A stretch of DNA of 64,000 bases, taken from positions 62,001 through 126,000 of the forward strand of contig JADBKP010000005.1 of assembly GCA_014896315.1 (NCBI GenBank), read 5' to 3'. Positions 43,035 through 52,187 of this stretch are shown here, in pieces (the first letter of the stretch is position 1; every line of letters starts with the position of its first letter). The notes under the pieces are model-generated. The model was given only the letters and a program-made list of their open reading frames with translations, was not told the DNA's origin and ran no database searches. Source of the DNA: Limnochordales bacterium. Lineage in GTDB: Bacteria > Bacillota > Limnochordia > Limnochordales > DUMU01. The position numbers and the translations under genes were made by a program.

Positions 43035-44363
43035 ATGGGGTTCAGCATCCAGGATGTCATGCGCCTGGTCGCGGAGCAGGACGTCCGGTTCATTCGCCTG
43101 CAGTTTACCGACATTCTCGGTATAGTCAAGAATGTGGCTATTCCCGCCAGCCAACTTGAGCGAGCCTTCAACAACGAAGTTATGTTCGACGGTTCTTCCA
43201 TCGAGGGGTTTACTCGCGTGGAGGAGTCGGACATGAACCTGCGGCCCGACCCGACCACTTTCGCCCTTTTGCCGTGGCGTCCCCGGGAGAGCGCCGTGGC
43301 GCGACTGATCTGTGACGTCTACAACCCGGACGGTTCACCCTTCGCCGGCGATCCCCGTCATGTGCTGCGGCGGGCGCTGGATGAAGCGGCGGCCATGGGA
43401 TTTTCTGTTCAGATCGGGGCTGAGTGCGAGTTCTTCCTTTTCCATCGTTCGCCGGAGGGCAAGCCGCTTCCGGTTACCCACGACAAAGCAGGCTATTTTG
43501 ACCTCGAACCGGTTGACCTGGGTGAGGATGCCCGACGGGATATTGTCATTACGCTGGCAGAGATGGGACTGCAGGTTGAGGCCTCGCACCACGAGGTAGC
43601 GCCGGGCCAGCATGAGATAGATCTCGGCCCCTGTGACGCCCTGGCCGCTGCCGACCAGTTGGTAACCTTGAAATTCGTGACCCGGACTATTGCCGCCCGG
43701 CACAACCTGCACGCCACCTTCATGCCCAAGCCGCTTTTTGGTGTTAATGGTTCGGGCATGCACGTCCATATAGCCCTCTTCCGGGAGGGACGGAATGCTT
43801 TTTACGACCCGCAGAGGGAGCACCAGCTGAGTGAGACCGCTCTGCGATTCCTGGCGGGGTTGCTCTACCACGCCCGAGCCTTCACGGCCATCACCAATCC
43901 GCTGGTCAATTCTTACAAGCGGTTGGTGCCCGGGTACGAGGCGCCGGTTTACGTCTCCTGGTCCGTTCAGAACCGCAGCACGCTCGTACGCGTCCCGGCG
44001 GCGCGTGGTGAGCATACCCGGTTAGAGTTGCGTTCGCCCGATCCAGCTTGTAATGCGTACCTGGCCCTTGCGGTACTCATCCGGGCCGGCCTCGATGGTA
44101 TACGCCGCCGGCTTGAGCCGCCTCCGGCGGTCAACCGTAATATCTACACGTTGAATCAGGCCGAAAGGGCGGCGCTGGGGATCAAACGGCTCCCCCGCTC
44201 GCTGGATGAGGCGCTGGAGGCTATGGAGAACGATCCCTTAATGAAAGAGGCGCTTGGCGAACACGTCTACTCTCATTTTCTCGCTGCAAAGCGCATAGAA
44301 TGGGATATTTACAGCAGCCAGGTCTCCAACTGGGAGCTGGACCAATACCTGGGGGTCTTTTAG
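43035..44363 (+). CDS. glnA: Glutamine synthetase type I (first copy, with glnR)
   Basis: ATP-dependent synthesis of glutamine from glutamate and ammonia. The 442-residue length fits the GSI-alpha class. Signatures are [20 protein letters not shown] (with the regulatory Arg of GSI-alpha), AECEFFLF, the ATP-binding KPLFGVNGSGMHVHIALF and [19 protein letters not shown]. No adenylylation Tyr motif of the beta class is evident. It is co-transcribed with glnR. A second, closely similar GS lies at 47935-49266 on the other strand. Confidence 0.97.
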   Translation: MGFSIQDVMRLVAEQDVRFIRLQFTDILGIVKNVAIPASQLERAFNNEVMFDGSSIEGFTRVEESDMNLRPDPTTFALLPWRPRESAVARLICDVYNPDGSPFAGDPRHVLRRALDEAAAMGFSVQIGAECEFFLFHRSPEGKPLPVTHDKAGYFDLEPVDLGEDARRDIVITLAEMGLQVEASHHEVAPGQHEIDLGPCDALAAADQLVTLKFVTRTIAARHNLHATFMPKPLFGVNGSGMHVHIALFREGRNAFYDPQREHQLSETALRFLAGLLYHARAFTAITNPLVNSYKRLVPGYEAPVYVSWSVQNRSTLVRVPAARGEHTRLELRSPDPACNAYLALAVLIRAGLDGIRRRLEPPPAVNRNIYTLNQAERAALGIKRLPRSLDEALEAMENDPLMKEALGEHVYSHFLAAKRIEWDIYSSQVSNWELDQYLGVF

Positions 44364-44371
44364 GCGGAATA

Positions 44372-45181
44372 CTATCGCCGGCGAGCGATCCAGACCGAAT
44401 CAGTACTCATTTCCGTCAGGGGTTCGTGGTGGAAGCCCCCAAACACCTGCAGCACTTCAAATCCGGCCAGGCGGAGAAGGAGTGTACATTCAGACGGGAA
44501 AAGGTACCGGATTGAGAAGCTGCTGTAGATGCGCTGGGCCGGTTGTCCGTTTTCATCGAGCAGTTCAAAGAAGAGATGATCATCCACGCGCTGTTCGAGA
44601 CGGTCTACTTCGGTAGCCTCCCATAGAAGAAACGGTCGTCCCGTACGGGGATGCAGGTAACGCCCGCGAAGATGGTAAGAAGTATCCTCGGACGCAATTA
44701 ACTGATGGTCCGGGAGGAAGAAGTCGAAAATGAACCTGCCCCCGGGCAGAAGGTGTTCCCTCACACAGGCCAGAGTGGCCAGTTGTTCTTCCTGCGTCAG
44801 GCAGTGAAGGAAAGTGCGGTACGGCATGATGATCAGCGGGAACTGCTGGCCGAGCGAGAAGTTACGCATATCTCCCTGGATGAACTGTACCTGACCTCGC
44901 AACTGCGGCTGGCTGCGCCGCCGGAATTCGGCCTCCTGAAGCATGGCCGAGTGGTATTCCAGGCCGACAACGGACAGACCGGCGCGAGCCAGGGCGAAGC
45001 TGATGCGCCCAAGACCTGAACCGATCTCCAATACAGGTCCCCCGGTGCGGGTAGCTTGCGCCTGGTAGAACGAGATGTCCCCGGGGACTCCCGGCGAGGT
45101 AGCCTCATAGAGATCCGGCCAGTTGTAGTAGCTGTTGGCGAAAGGTGGAGCGGCGGGAGCCGCAGGTGTCTCTTTCTCCAT
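44372..45181 (-). CDS. Class I SAM-dependent methyltransferase
   Basis: A 269-residue methyltransferase with motif I VLEIGSGLGRISFALAR, motif II VVGLEYHSAML, FIQGDMRNF and LIIMPYRTFLHCLTQEEQ. The later region resembles small-molecule methyltransferases, with the family-wide LLPGGRFIFDFFLP. The substrate is unknown. ATG 45181 (minus strand) has AAAGGACG upstream. It converges on glnA, with 8 bp between stops, and is divergent from the NamZ-like gene. Confidence 0.87.
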   Translation of the reverse strand: MEKETPAAPAAPPFANSYYNWPDLYEATSPGVPGDISFYQAQATRTGGPVLEIGSGLGRISFALARAGLSVVGLEYHSAMLQEAEFRRRSQPQLRGQVQFIQGDMRNFSLGQQFPLIIMPYRTFLHCLTQEEQLATLACVREHLLPGGRFIFDFFLPDHQLIASEDTSYHLRGRYLHPRTGRPFLLWEATEVDRLEQRVDDHLFFELLDENGQPAQRIYSSFSIRYLFPSECTLLLRLAGFEVLQVFGGFHHEPLTEMSTDSVWIARRR

Positions 45182-45293
45182 GCAGGTCGTCCTTTCTTAC
45201 ACTTTTTCTCCCCTCACGCAATTTGCATGTCCTTCCCAGGAATGGTAGGGAAGAGAGCGAATCCTGTATAGGAGATGGCTTGGGGGTGGGTGC

Positions 45294-47087
45294 ATGCGCC
45301 TGGGGATCGACAGGCTCCTTGCCGAGGGGCTGAGCCGGCTGCGGGGACGCCACGTAGGGATCCTCACCCATGCTGCCGCTGCCTCTGCTCATCCCCTGCT
45401 GGGTGACCCGCTTGAGCTGTTACTTGACTTGGGCCTGAAGGTCGACGCACTCTTTACCCCCATGCACGGTTACTGGTCCGATCTGCCCCAGGACGAGGAT
45501 CGCCCTCTCCGTTTAAGTTACTACGGGGTACCCGTCTTTTCCCTGCACGGAATCGGTCGAAGGCCGACTGCTGCAGTGATGAAAGATCTTGACGTGTTGT
45601 TGATCAACGTGCAGGTCCTGGGCTGCAATATCAATGCCCACCTCTACACCCTGGCCCGGTGCCTCGAGGTCGCCGGCGAGCTGGGCATTGAGGTGGTGAT
45701 CCTCGATCGCCCCAACCCTGTTGGCGGTGAGCGGGTCGAAGGCCCGCTTGCCCACCCGTTCCTCTTCCCCGAGCGGGGGCAGTACCGCCTGCCGTTACGT
45801 CACGGCCTCACCGCGGGTGAATTGGCGTTGATGCTGAACGAAGAGTACCGGCTGGGTGTCGCCCTCAGCGTGATTCCTATGGAGGGCTGGCGGCGAGGAA
45901 TGCTCTGGCAAGACACCGGCCTCCCCTGGCTTGCTCCCTCGCCGGCGCTGCCTACCGCGGAAGCGGTCCTGGCGTATGGCGCAACGGTGTTCGCGGAGAA
46001 GTCGGGAGTGAGTGTGGGGCGGGATACCTACTGTCCCTTTACCCGCCTGGGAGATTCCTGGATCACCGATCCCTTCCGGTTGGCCTATGAGCTAAACCGG
46101 CGAGTAGGGCAGGCAGTCCGTTTTCGCCCGGCCTTCTTCCGCAGCGTGGACCGCCAGCAACGCCTGGGCGGGGTCGAAATGCACATCCTTGACCCACACC
46201 GGTTTGAGTGGTTCGAAACCGCCCTCGCGTTGATCCAGGTTTTCCAGGAGTTTGCCGGGAACCGGTTCAACCCGAGGTTTGACCTACTGGCAAACCCGGC
46301 GGTCGCAGAGATGATCAAGCAACGTCGTCCCGTGCCGGAGATAAAGGCAATGGTGGAATCCGAGCTTGCTCCCTGGCTGGATCTGCGGCGCCGCTATCTC
46401 CTCTACGGTGACAGCGAGCAGCAGCGCTTACCTCTTTTGTGGATGGGAGATTCGCTTCCGGCAACCGGCGTTGGGACAACTCTGCGGCGGCCCTTCCTCA
46501 GTCTGCACCCTCTCCAGCTTTATCTTTCGCCAGGTGAAGCGCAACCACTGCAGCTTCTGTTTATAGACGAACAGGGAAGGCGTACCCTTCCGCCTTCCGA
46601 GGAGATCGGCTGGTCGGTGGAGGGTGAGGAAGCTCTGGCCCGAGTTGAGAGAGCCCCGCTGGGCAGGCAAGGACCGCAGGCGAAAGTGGTAGGTGGGCCC
46701 CGGACGGGTTCGGGATTCCTGGTTGCCCGCTGGCGGGAATGGGAGGTACGACGCAGGTTGGAAGTGCTGCCCCTTGTTGTCTCCAACATTCGGGTTGGAG
46801 TACACCCGGGATATGTCCGGATGGTGATAGACCTCAACCGCGAGGCAGCTTATGAGTGGCGGCTTGAGACGGGCATCCTGCGCATTACCTGCTACGGGCG
46901 GTTGGGCGGCAAGCTAAACCCGGAGGGCGGCGAAATGGTGCTGGCCGATCCGCTGATCCAGAGGATCACCTATTCCAGCGAGCCCTCCGGGTTGATAACC
47001 TTCGAGGTATATCTCACCAAGCCTGTGGCGGTAGATACACCGTACTACGACAGGCGCATAGTCTTTGATCTTATGCCGCTCGGCTAA
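45294..47087 (+). CDS. NamZ-type exo-N-acetylmuramidase (DUF1343) with AMIN domain
   Basis: Residues about 1-365 form a DUF1343/NamZ domain, an exo-lytic beta-N-acetylmuramidase involved in muropeptide recycling. Visible blocks are GRHVGILTHAAA, FTPMHGYWSDL, LINVQVLGCNINAHLYTLA, VVILDRPNPVGGERVEGP and AEKSGVSVGRDTYCPF. A middle beta-rich segment follows. Residues about 495-597 match an AMIN domain (VSNIRVGVHPGYVRMVIDL, ending RRIVFDLMPLG), which in envelope proteins binds peptidoglycan. No signal peptide is present at ATG 45294, and the upstream frame is not hydrophobic. That is odd for a protein with a cell-wall targeting domain. Confidence 0.85.
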   Translation: MRLGIDRLLAEGLSRLRGRHVGILTHAAAASAHPLLGDPLELLLDLGLKVDALFTPMHGYWSDLPQDEDRPLRLSYYGVPVFSLHGIGRRPTAAVMKDLDVLLINVQVLGCNINAHLYTLARCLEVAGELGIEVVILDRPNPVGGERVEGPLAHPFLFPERGQYRLPLRHGLTAGELALMLNEEYRLGVALSVIPMEGWRRGMLWQDTGLPWLAPSPALPTAEAVLAYGATVFAEKSGVSVGRDTYCPFTRLGDSWITDPFRLAYELNRRVGQAVRFRPAFFRSVDRQQRLGGVEMHILDPHRFEWFETALALIQVFQEFAGNRFNPRFDLLANPAVAEMIKQRRPVPEIKAMVESELAPWLDLRRRYLLYGDSEQQRLPLLWMGDSLPATGVGTTLRRPFLSLHPLQLYLSPGEAQPLQLLFIDEQGRRTLPPSEEIGWSVEGEEALARVERAPLGRQGPQAKVVGGPRTGSGFLVARWREWEVRRRLEVLPLVVSNIRVGVHPGYVRMVIDLNREAAYEWRLETGILRITCYGRLGGKLNPEGGEMVLADPLIQRITYSSEPSGLITFEVYLTKPVAVDTPYYDRRIVFDLMPLG

Positions 47088-47088
47088 C

Positions 47089-47895
47089 TCAATGGTCGGG
47101 CGGCAACGGGCAGATGGGCGCGGGCCGGCGCTTGTGTTCGCTTCTCCGCATCAGTGCCTGGATGCGCTCCGTCACAGCCGGGGATAGACTGCGACCCAGG
47201 AGGTAGCTGTCCAGCTCGGCATAGGTGATGCCCATCTCCTTTTCGTCGGTCTGTCCTGGCCAGAGTCCGGCCGAGGGGGGTTTGTCGATTATTGACTGAG
47301 GTATGTGCAGCCACCGGGCCACTGCCCGCACCTGGGCTTTCACCAGGTTGCCGAGGGGCAAGAGGTCGACGCCGCTGTCTCCGTACTTGGTAAAATAACC
47401 GACCGCCAGTTCACTGCGGTTTCCGGTACCGACTACCAGGTAATGGAGCAGGTTGGCATAAAAGTACAAAGTCAGCATTCGCAGCCTCGGCTTCAGATTG
47501 GCGAGGGCCAGGCGCTCGGTGGCCGCATCAATCGCATCAACCTCGCGAGTCCAGCTTGCACCGGCACTTGACTGCAGGAGTTGCAGCAAGTTATCGTAGA
47601 CCCCACTCAGGTCGACGGTTAACGTCTCCAGGCCAAAATGGCGGGCAACGAGTTCGGCGTCCTGGATGTCCTGGGGCTGCGAATGGCAGGGCATGATAAC
47701 TCCCAGGCTCCGGCCCGGCGCCGCCCGGATGGCCAGTCCCGCCACTACGGCCGAATCGATGCCGCCACTTAGCCCAAAGATCAGGCCCCGTGCTCCGGAC
47801 TTTCTTAGCTCTTCTCTAAGCCAGGAGATGATCCAGTACCCCAGCCTTTCCGCTTCTTCATTGCTCACATAAGGCTCTGCAACCAATCCTTCCAT
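47089..47895 (-). CDS. nadE: NAD+ synthetase
   Basis: Amidates deamido-NAD to NAD. The PP-loop motif is IFGLSGGIDSAVVAGLA, followed by IMPCHSQPQDIQDA, the conserved YFYANLLHYLVVGTGNRSEL and YFTKYGDSGVDLLPLGNL, and DKPPSAGLWPGQTDEKEMG. Length is 268 residues, the short ammonia-dependent form without a glutaminase domain. ATG 47895 (minus strand) has GGGGGGAG upstream. It lies downstream of the second glnA on the same strand, 40 bp from its stop, possibly co-transcribed. Confidence 0.96.
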   Translation of the reverse strand: MEGLVAEPYVSNEEAERLGYWIISWLREELRKSGARGLIFGLSGGIDSAVVAGLAIRAAPGRSLGVIMPCHSQPQDIQDAELVARHFGLETLTVDLSGVYDNLLQLLQSSAGASWTREVDAIDAATERLALANLKPRLRMLTLYFYANLLHYLVVGTGNRSELAVGYFTKYGDSGVDLLPLGNLVKAQVRAVARWLHIPQSIIDKPPSAGLWPGQTDEKEMGITYAELDSYLLGRSLSPAVTERIQALMRRSEHKRRPAPICPLPPDH

Positions 47896-47934
47896 GGCAG
47901 ATCTCCCCCCGTGTTCTCGCAGAGAATCAGGCAG

Positions 47935-49266
47935 TCAGAAGACACCCAAGTACTGATCGAGCTCCCAGCGGTGCACCTGGGTGCGGTAGAGATCCCACTC
48001 GATTCGCTTGGCCGCCACGAAATGGTTGAGCACGTGGTCGCCCAGGGCGTCCCGCACCACTTTATCCTGTTCCAGCAGGTCGATCGCTTCCGCCAGGCTG
48101 CCGGGTAGCTCGGTGATGCCCGCGCTCCTTCTCTCCTCCTTGGTCATTTCGTAGATATTGCGATCCATGGAAGGCGGAGGAGTCAGCTTCCGCTTGATGC
48201 CATCCAGCCCGGCCTTGATAATCACGGCAAAGGCCAGATAGGGGTTACAGGACGGGTCGGGTGAACGGAGTTCGATACGAGTTGCCTTGCCGCGTGCCGC
48301 CGGCACACGAATCAGGGCGCTCCGGTTTTGAGCCGACCAGGAAACGTAGACGGGAGCCTCATAGCCGGGGACGAGACGTTTATAAGAGTTGACGAGCGGG
48401 TTGGTTATCGCCGTGAAGGCGCGGGCGTGCTCCAGCACTCCTGCAATGAAGTGAAGTGCCACTTCGCTCAGCTGGTAGGGGCCGGTGGGATCAAAGAAAG
48501 CGTTCTCGCCGTCCCGGAAGAGGGAGATGTGCGTGTGCATGCCCGAGCCGTTGATGCCGAAGATCGGTTTAGGCATGAAAGTGGCATGCAAGCCGTGCTG
48601 CTGGGCAATGGTACGGGTGACGAATTTGAAGGTGGTGACCCGGTCGGCCGTGGTCAGGGCGTCATCGTAGCGGAAGTCGATCTCATGCTGCCCGGTGGCC
48701 ACCTCATGGTGGGAGGCCTCGACTTCAAAACCCATCTCCTCCAGGGCGATCACTATATCGCGCCGGGTCGCCTCCCCGAGGTCTACCGGAGCGAGGTCGA
48801 AATAACCGGCATTGTCATGAGTCTTGGTTGTGGGCTCGCCCTCCGGTCCGGTGCGGAAAAGGAAGAACTCGCATTCCGGCCCCGTGTTGACCGTATATCC
48901 CATTTCGGTTGCCTCTTCCAGAACACGCTTGAGTACGAAACGGGGATCGCCCGAGAAGGGCTCACCGTTTGGCCGGTAGACGTCGCAGATCAGACGGGCC
49001 TCTGCCGCCTCCCGCGGCTTCCAGGGGAAGAGCGCCCAGGTGTCGTATACAGGACGCAGGTTCATGTCGGACTCTTCGATCCGGGTGAAGCCCTCGATCG
49101 AGGAACCATCGAACATGATTTCGTTGTCAAGAGCTTTCTCGAGCTGGCTGACAGGAATTGCCACGTTTTTGACTATACCGAGAATATCGCTAAACTGGAG
49201 GCGGATGAAGCGGACGTTGGATTCCTTGGCGAGCCGGATAATGTCTTCTTTGCTGTAACGCGACAT
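47935..49266 (-). CDS. glnA: Glutamine synthetase type I (second copy)
   Basis: A 443-residue GSI-alpha enzyme closely similar to the glnR-linked copy, sharing [62 protein letters not shown] and the C-terminal [10 protein letters not shown]. All active-site blocks look intact, so both copies should be active. It is read from its own promoter on the minus strand, with AGGAGG before the ATG, and nadE follows. Two GSI copies 3.6 kb apart suggest duplication with different regulation. Confidence 0.96.
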   Translation of the reverse strand: MSRYSKEDIIRLAKESNVRFIRLQFSDILGIVKNVAIPVSQLEKALDNEIMFDGSSIEGFTRIEESDMNLRPVYDTWALFPWKPREAAEARLICDVYRPNGEPFSGDPRFVLKRVLEEATEMGYTVNTGPECEFFLFRTGPEGEPTTKTHDNAGYFDLAPVDLGEATRRDIVIALEEMGFEVEASHHEVATGQHEIDFRYDDALTTADRVTTFKFVTRTIAQQHGLHATFMPKPIFGINGSGMHTHISLFRDGENAFFDPTGPYQLSEVALHFIAGVLEHARAFTAITNPLVNSYKRLVPGYEAPVYVSWSAQNRSALIRVPAARGKATRIELRSPDPSCNPYLAFAVIIKAGLDGIKRKLTPPPSMDRNIYEMTKEERRSAGITELPGSLAEAIDLLEQDKVVRDALGDHVLNHFVAAKRIEWDLYRTQVHRWELDQYLGVF

Positions 49267-49303
49267 GTTGGGTCCTCCTGCCCGAGGGATTAATGTTAGC
49301 TAG

Positions 49304-49332
49304 ATGATATTGGCCGGTTTAGGCGATGTCAA
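49304..49332 (-). promoter_or_regulatory. Sigma-A promoter of the second glnA
   Basis: On the minus strand TTGACA (49332-49327) and TATCAT (49309-49304) are 17 bases apart and about 40 bases before the glnA start. The element lies in the short divergent region shared with the response regulator gene, whose start is only 17 bases beyond the -35. Confidence 0.8.
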
Positions 49333-49348
49333 GATGGTGGGAGGTTTT

Positions 49349-50254
49349 ATGACAGAAAAAGATGTGAACGCAGCGGGCGGGGACCAGCTGGCGGCGCGGG
49401 AGGAGGTGCCCGGCCGGCGCCCGGCGGAACGGGGGCGGGTTCTGGTAGTGGACGATGAGCCCAACGTGGTGGAACTGGTCCGCCTCTATTTGACCCGGGA
49501 AGGGTTTTTGGTCCTGGAGGCGTCCGACGGTGAGCAGGCGCTGGCAATGGCGCGAGCAACCCCGCCTCCTGATCTGATGATCCTGGACCTGATGTTGCCG
49601 GGCTTGGACGGTTGGGAGGTTTGCCGGCGGGTGCGTTCCTTCTCGTCGTTACCCATCATCATGCTCACCGCCCGCGGTGAGGATATCGACCGGATTGTCG
49701 GCCTGGAGCTGGGTGCCGACGATTACCTGGCCAAACCGTTCCATCCGCGGGAGTTGGTAGCACGGGTCAAGGCAGTTCTGCGCCGGGTGCAGTCCGGTGC
49801 AGGCCAGGGATGGGCGGCGGTTGCCGGCGGGGGTGAAGGCGGGACTGCTCAGCGGGAGGATGCCCGGGGAATCGCCTCGGTCGCTGCGCCAGGGGCGGCG
49901 GGAGCAACAACCGCAACCGGCCCGGCAGAGCTGTCAACCCTGAAATATCCCGGGCTGGTCATCGACCGGTTGGCCCGGGAGGTGTGGGTGGAAGGTGAAC
50001 GGGTAAACCTGACACCGAAGGAGTTTGACCTGCTCTGGCAGCTGGCCTCTTCGCCTGGCCGTACGTTCACGCGAGAGGAATTGTTGGAACTGGTGTGGGG
50101 CTACGACTTTTTTGGCAGCGACCGGACGGTTGATGTCCACATCAAGCGGCTGCGCGAGAAGTTGGAACGGCATCACGACGCTCCCCGCTACCTCCAGACG
50201 GTGTGGGGGATAGGATACAAGTTCGACCCGCTGGCCGGTCAGGGGCGGGGGTGA
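49349..50254 (+). CDS. OmpR/PhoB-family response regulator
   Basis: A two-component regulator of 301 residues. Receiver: VLVVDDEPNVVELV (acidic pocket), LMILDLMLPGLDGWEV (phosphorylated Asp), MLTARGED and DDYLAKPFHPREL (Lys). The C-terminal winged helix has LTPKEFDLLWQLASSPG, TREELLELVWGYDF and RTVDVHIKRLREKLE. An unusual linker of about 50 residues rich in Gly and Ala separates the domains. ATG 49349 has GGGAGG upstream. Its partner kinase follows within 25 bp. Confidence 0.94.
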   Translation: MTEKDVNAAGGDQLAAREEVPGRRPAERGRVLVVDDEPNVVELVRLYLTREGFLVLEASDGEQALAMARATPPPDLMILDLMLPGLDGWEVCRRVRSFSSLPIIMLTARGEDIDRIVGLELGADDYLAKPFHPRELVARVKAVLRRVQSGAGQGWAAVAGGGEGGTAQREDARGIASVAAPGAAGATTATGPAELSTLKYPGLVIDRLAREVWVEGERVNLTPKEFDLLWQLASSPGRTFTREELLELVWGYDFFGSDRTVDVHIKRLREKLERHHDAPRYLQTVWGIGYKFDPLAGQGRG

Positions 50255-50278
50255 GGGATTACGAAGCGTACCCTTTTT

Positions 50279-52174
50279 GTGCGCTTGTTCGTGAGTTACC
50301 TGGTGATCATCCTGGTGACAGTCCTGGTCTCCGGGTCTTTACTCTCGTACTTCGTCAGTAACTACCTTTATCGGGAACGGCGGCGGCAGATCATCGTCCA
50401 GTCGCAGGAGATCTCCTTGCTGATCTCTGCCGCGCTGGGGATGCCGGGAAGCCCGATAACGATCATCGGTCTGACCGATACTTTTGACCGGCTGCTCGGG
50501 GCGGCCGTTCTTGTGGCGGACACGGAGGGAGACGTTGTCATCACCTCCCGCCGCTACCGGTCGGAGCGAGGAACCCGGTTGTCCTCCGCCGACATGGACA
50601 GGCTGCGCGCAGGGGAAATGGTGGTGCGCACCTACTACGACACCGCCATTAACGAAAATGTGTTCAGCGTCAGTGTCCCCATCTGGGTACAGGGGCGGCT
50701 CGCGGGAGCAGTGGTTGTGCGCACACCGCTTGCGGGCATGGCTGCGACCTTGCGCGGCATCCGTTACGAGCTGGGACGGGCGGCCCTGATCGCCGTCATC
50801 GTGTCCATACTCATGGGCCTGACCCTCTCCCGTCGCATATCGGGTCCGTTGCGTGATGTGACCCGGGCCACGCGAGAGCTTGCTTCCGGCAATTACGGTG
50901 TCACCGTGCCGGTACGGGGCAGTGACGAGCTGGCCGACCTGGCTTCATCTATAAACGAACTCTCAGCCCGGCTGAAGGAGACCATCAACGCCCTCATCCG
51001 GGAGAAAAGCCAGACCCAGGCTATTCTTGCCAGCATGGCGGAAGGGGTTGTCGCAATCGATGCGGAGGGCCGGGTCTTGCTTGCCAATGAACCCGCTTGC
51101 CGCCTGCTTGGCCTGCCGCCCGGGTCGCTTGGGCATGTGGACGAGCTCGGGCGGGTGTTGGCGGGAGAGCCCTGGGCCGAAGAGTGCCAGGCGGGCTCTG
51201 CCATTCGGGAAGCGCTGATCAAAGTGGTGAGAGAGAACCGGGCGGTCCAACTGACGGTGGAAGCTGCTCGAGGGGCGCAGCTCTCGGTGGCAGCCTGGCC
51301 GGTGCGGGGGGGCGGTGGCAGTTCACAAGGGGCAGTGGCGTTGCTGCGAGACATAAGTGAGGAAGTTCGCCAGGAACGGAACCGGCGGGAGTTTCTTGCC
51401 AGTATCTCCCATGAACTAAAGACGCCGCTTACCTCGATCCGCGGCTTCTTGCAGGCGCTGGTGGACGGGGTGGTGAGTGATCCGGACCAGGTCAGCCGGT
51501 ATTATCGTCTCATGCTGGAGGAGACGTTGAGGCTTATCCGGCTGGTCAATGACCTGCTCGACCTTTCCCGCCTCCAGAGCGGCGTTCTCAAGCTAAGACG
51601 CGAGAAGGTGGAGATTGCTGAGCTGGTGCAGGAAGCGGTTGCCCAGATGCTGCCCGCCAGCGAGGAGAAGGGGGTTGTTCTGGAAACCAGCGTGGAGGAG
51701 GGCCTGCCAGTCATCTCCGCCGACCGGGACCGGCTCAAGCAGGTGTTGATTAACCTGGTGGACAATGCGATCCGGCACACCCCCTCCGGTGGCCTGGTGA
51801 AGATCACTGCCGGACTGCTGGAAGAGGAGACGGGCAAGGCCGACCCGGGGTTGGGCAAAGGAAGTCCCCCCGTCAATGCCCGGCCCGCTGTGGTGGTTCA
51901 TGTGAAGGACACAGGACCCGGAATCCCTTTGGAAGAGCAGCCCCGTATCTGGGAGAGGTTCTATAAGGTTGACAAGAGCCGGCGGCGGACCGGGGGTGGC
52001 ACGGGACTGGGGCTTGCCATTGTGAAAGAGCTGGTGGAGTTGCATGGCGGTCGTGTCGGTGTAACGAGCATGCCGGGGATGGGTGCCGATTTCTGGTTTA
52101 TTCTTCCGGTTTACTCGGAAAGCACCACTGATGGAGGCGACCGTTTATTGATGGATACGGTTGCCGATAGTTGA
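50279..52174 (+). CDS. Membrane sensor histidine kinase (HAMP-PAS-HisKA)
   Basis: A 631-residue kinase resembling the ResE/PhoR/WalK group. Two transmembrane helices (residues about 5-25 and 165-185) flank an extracytoplasmic sensor region. Then come HAMP, a PAS domain (ILASMAEGVVAIDAEGRVLL), the H-box FLASISHELKTPLTSIRGFL and a catalytic domain with N-box VLINLVDNAIRHTP, G1 VHVKDTGPGIP and G2 GGGTGLGLAIVKEL. The start is uncertain: GTG 50279 lacks a nearby ribosome-binding site, while TKRTLFV just upstream in frame looks like the natural N-terminus and would need ATT 50258 or ACG 50261 next to GGTGAGGG. Confidence 0.92.
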   Translation: MRLFVSYLVIILVTVLVSGSLLSYFVSNYLYRERRRQIIVQSQEISLLISAALGMPGSPITIIGLTDTFDRLLGAAVLVADTEGDVVITSRRYRSERGTRLSSADMDRLRAGEMVVRTYYDTAINENVFSVSVPIWVQGRLAGAVVVRTPLAGMAATLRGIRYELGRAALIAVIVSILMGLTLSRRISGPLRDVTRATRELASGNYGVTVPVRGSDELADLASSINELSARLKETINALIREKSQTQAILASMAEGVVAIDAEGRVLLANEPACRLLGLPPGSLGHVDELGRVLAGEPWAEECQAGSAIREALIKVVRENRAVQLTVEAARGAQLSVAAWPVRGGGGSSQGAVALLRDISEEVRQERNRREFLASISHELKTPLTSIRGFLQALVDGVVSDPDQVSRYYRLMLEETLRLIRLVNDLLDLSRLQSGVLKLRREKVEIAELVQEAVAQMLPASEEKGVVLETSVEEGLPVISADRDRLKQVLINLVDNAIRHTPSGGLVKITAGLLEEETGKADPGLGKGSPPVNARPAVVVHVKDTGPGIPLEEQPRIWERFYKVDKSRRRTGGGTGLGLAIVKELVELHGGRVGVTSMPGMGADFWFILPVYSESTTDGGDRLLMDTVADS

Positions 52175-52187
52175 ACGAAAGGATAGA

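Noticed and set aside
48328-49293. Plus-strand open frame of 321 codons opposite the second glnA
   Set aside because: A mirror of a strongly conserved gene; the translation has no family signature and no ribosome-binding site.
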